NCBI GenBank assembly: GCA_036941025.1
Contig: JAYMNP010000001.1
Location: 1 to 64,000 of the forward strand
Reading direction: 5' to 3'
Source of the DNA: Lachnospiraceae bacterium JLR.KK002
GTDB lineage: Bacteria; Bacillota; Clostridia; Lachnospirales; Lachnospiraceae
DNA length: 64,000 nt
In this document: piece by piece, positions 63,893 through 64,000 of the stretch
Numbering within the stretch: position 1 is the stretch's first letter
Layout of the letters: each line of letters opens with the position of its first letter
The notes under the pieces: generated by a model
Told to the model about the DNA's origin: nothing
Seen by the model: the letters and a program-made list of their open reading frames with translations, nothing else
Databases searched by the model: none
Made by a program: the position numbers and the translations under genes

Positions 63893-64000
63893 ATGACAAG
63901 GAAGGAACAAAAGGAAGCCAGAAAAGTACAGATTATTCAGGCTACCCTGGATTTATTCGTGGAACGGGGATATTACGGAACCAAAACAAGCCAGATATCC
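63893..64000 (+). CDS. TetR-family transcriptional regulator (partial, N-terminus)
   Basis: After GGAGGAGATG a frame opens with RKEQKEARKVQIIQATLDLF and VERGYYGTKTSQIS, the classic TetR helix-turn-helix beginning. It runs off the window edge after 36 codons, so its ligand domain and regulon are unseen. Confidence 0.8.
   Translation, partial: MTRKEQKEARKVQIIQATLDLFVERGYYGTKTSQIS

Overview
The window looks like the chromosome of a Gram-positive gut Clostridia bacterium, most likely Lachnospiraceae. The grounds are strong AGGAGG ribosome-binding sites, a T-box leader before aspS-gatCAB, a BlaI/BlaR1-type pair, GHKL/LytTR two-component genes, and protein sequences of clostridial type. Host genes appear moderate in GC by eye. 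One inserted block, about 34.1-45.2 kb, is clearly AT-rich and foreign. I cannot name the species.

Layout. 1-9.3 kb: a RibD-like reductase, a large helicase-nuclease with a WYL-like N-terminus, a BlaI/M56 regulator pair with its own double operator, two coiled-coil proteins, and a broken LytTR regulator/GHKL kinase pair. 9.6-13.6 kb: a phosphorelay set (Hpt protein, response regulator with degenerate HD-GYP, hybrid kinase). 13.7-19.5 kb: two overlapping SPPY-type DNA methyltransferases, a TtcA-like PP-loop protein, then metY-cysK. 19.7-21.5 kb: an ECF sigma factor and decayed XRE remnants.

21.6-31.6 kb is a type III-A CRISPR-Cas locus: cas6-cas10-csm2-csm3-csm4-csm5, a leader, an array of 17 repeats and 16 spacers, then cas1 (broken by two internal deletions), cas2 and csm6. 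The interference half looks intact: HD and GGDD motifs in Cas10, CARF and HEPN motifs in Csm6. The adaptation half looks dead.

31.6-53.9 kb is a type I restriction-modification island in decay. It has broken hsdM, two broken hsdS pieces, an XRE-Fic gene, a DUF3990 toxin-like gene with partner, an integrase remnant, another broken reductase, and an intact hsdR far downstream. The fic gene is split inside its HPFxDGNGR active-site motif by an 11,142-bp integrative mobilizable element (34096-45237). The element carries a large serine recombinase, MobC/relaxase, an oriT-like hairpin, a VirD4-like coupling protein, an ArdC-like antirestriction protein and a Rep-like protein. Its attP and the attB inside fic can both be rebuilt from the two junctions.

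53.9-64 kb returns to housekeeping: an SDR epimerase, a chemotaxis receptor, and T-box/aspS/gatC/gatA/gatB (indirect Asn/Gln-tRNA charging). It ends with an AAA/IS3 chimeric remnant, a small membrane protein, a 281-bp MITE-like inverted repeat and the start of a TetR-family regulator.

Three themes stand out. The first is integration of the element exactly into the most conserved stretch of fic. The second is a type III system whose repeat hairpin keeps a GNRA loop through sequence drift and whose spacers look antisense to mRNA start regions. The third is a recurring mode of gene decay by internal deletion that leaves both gene ends in place.
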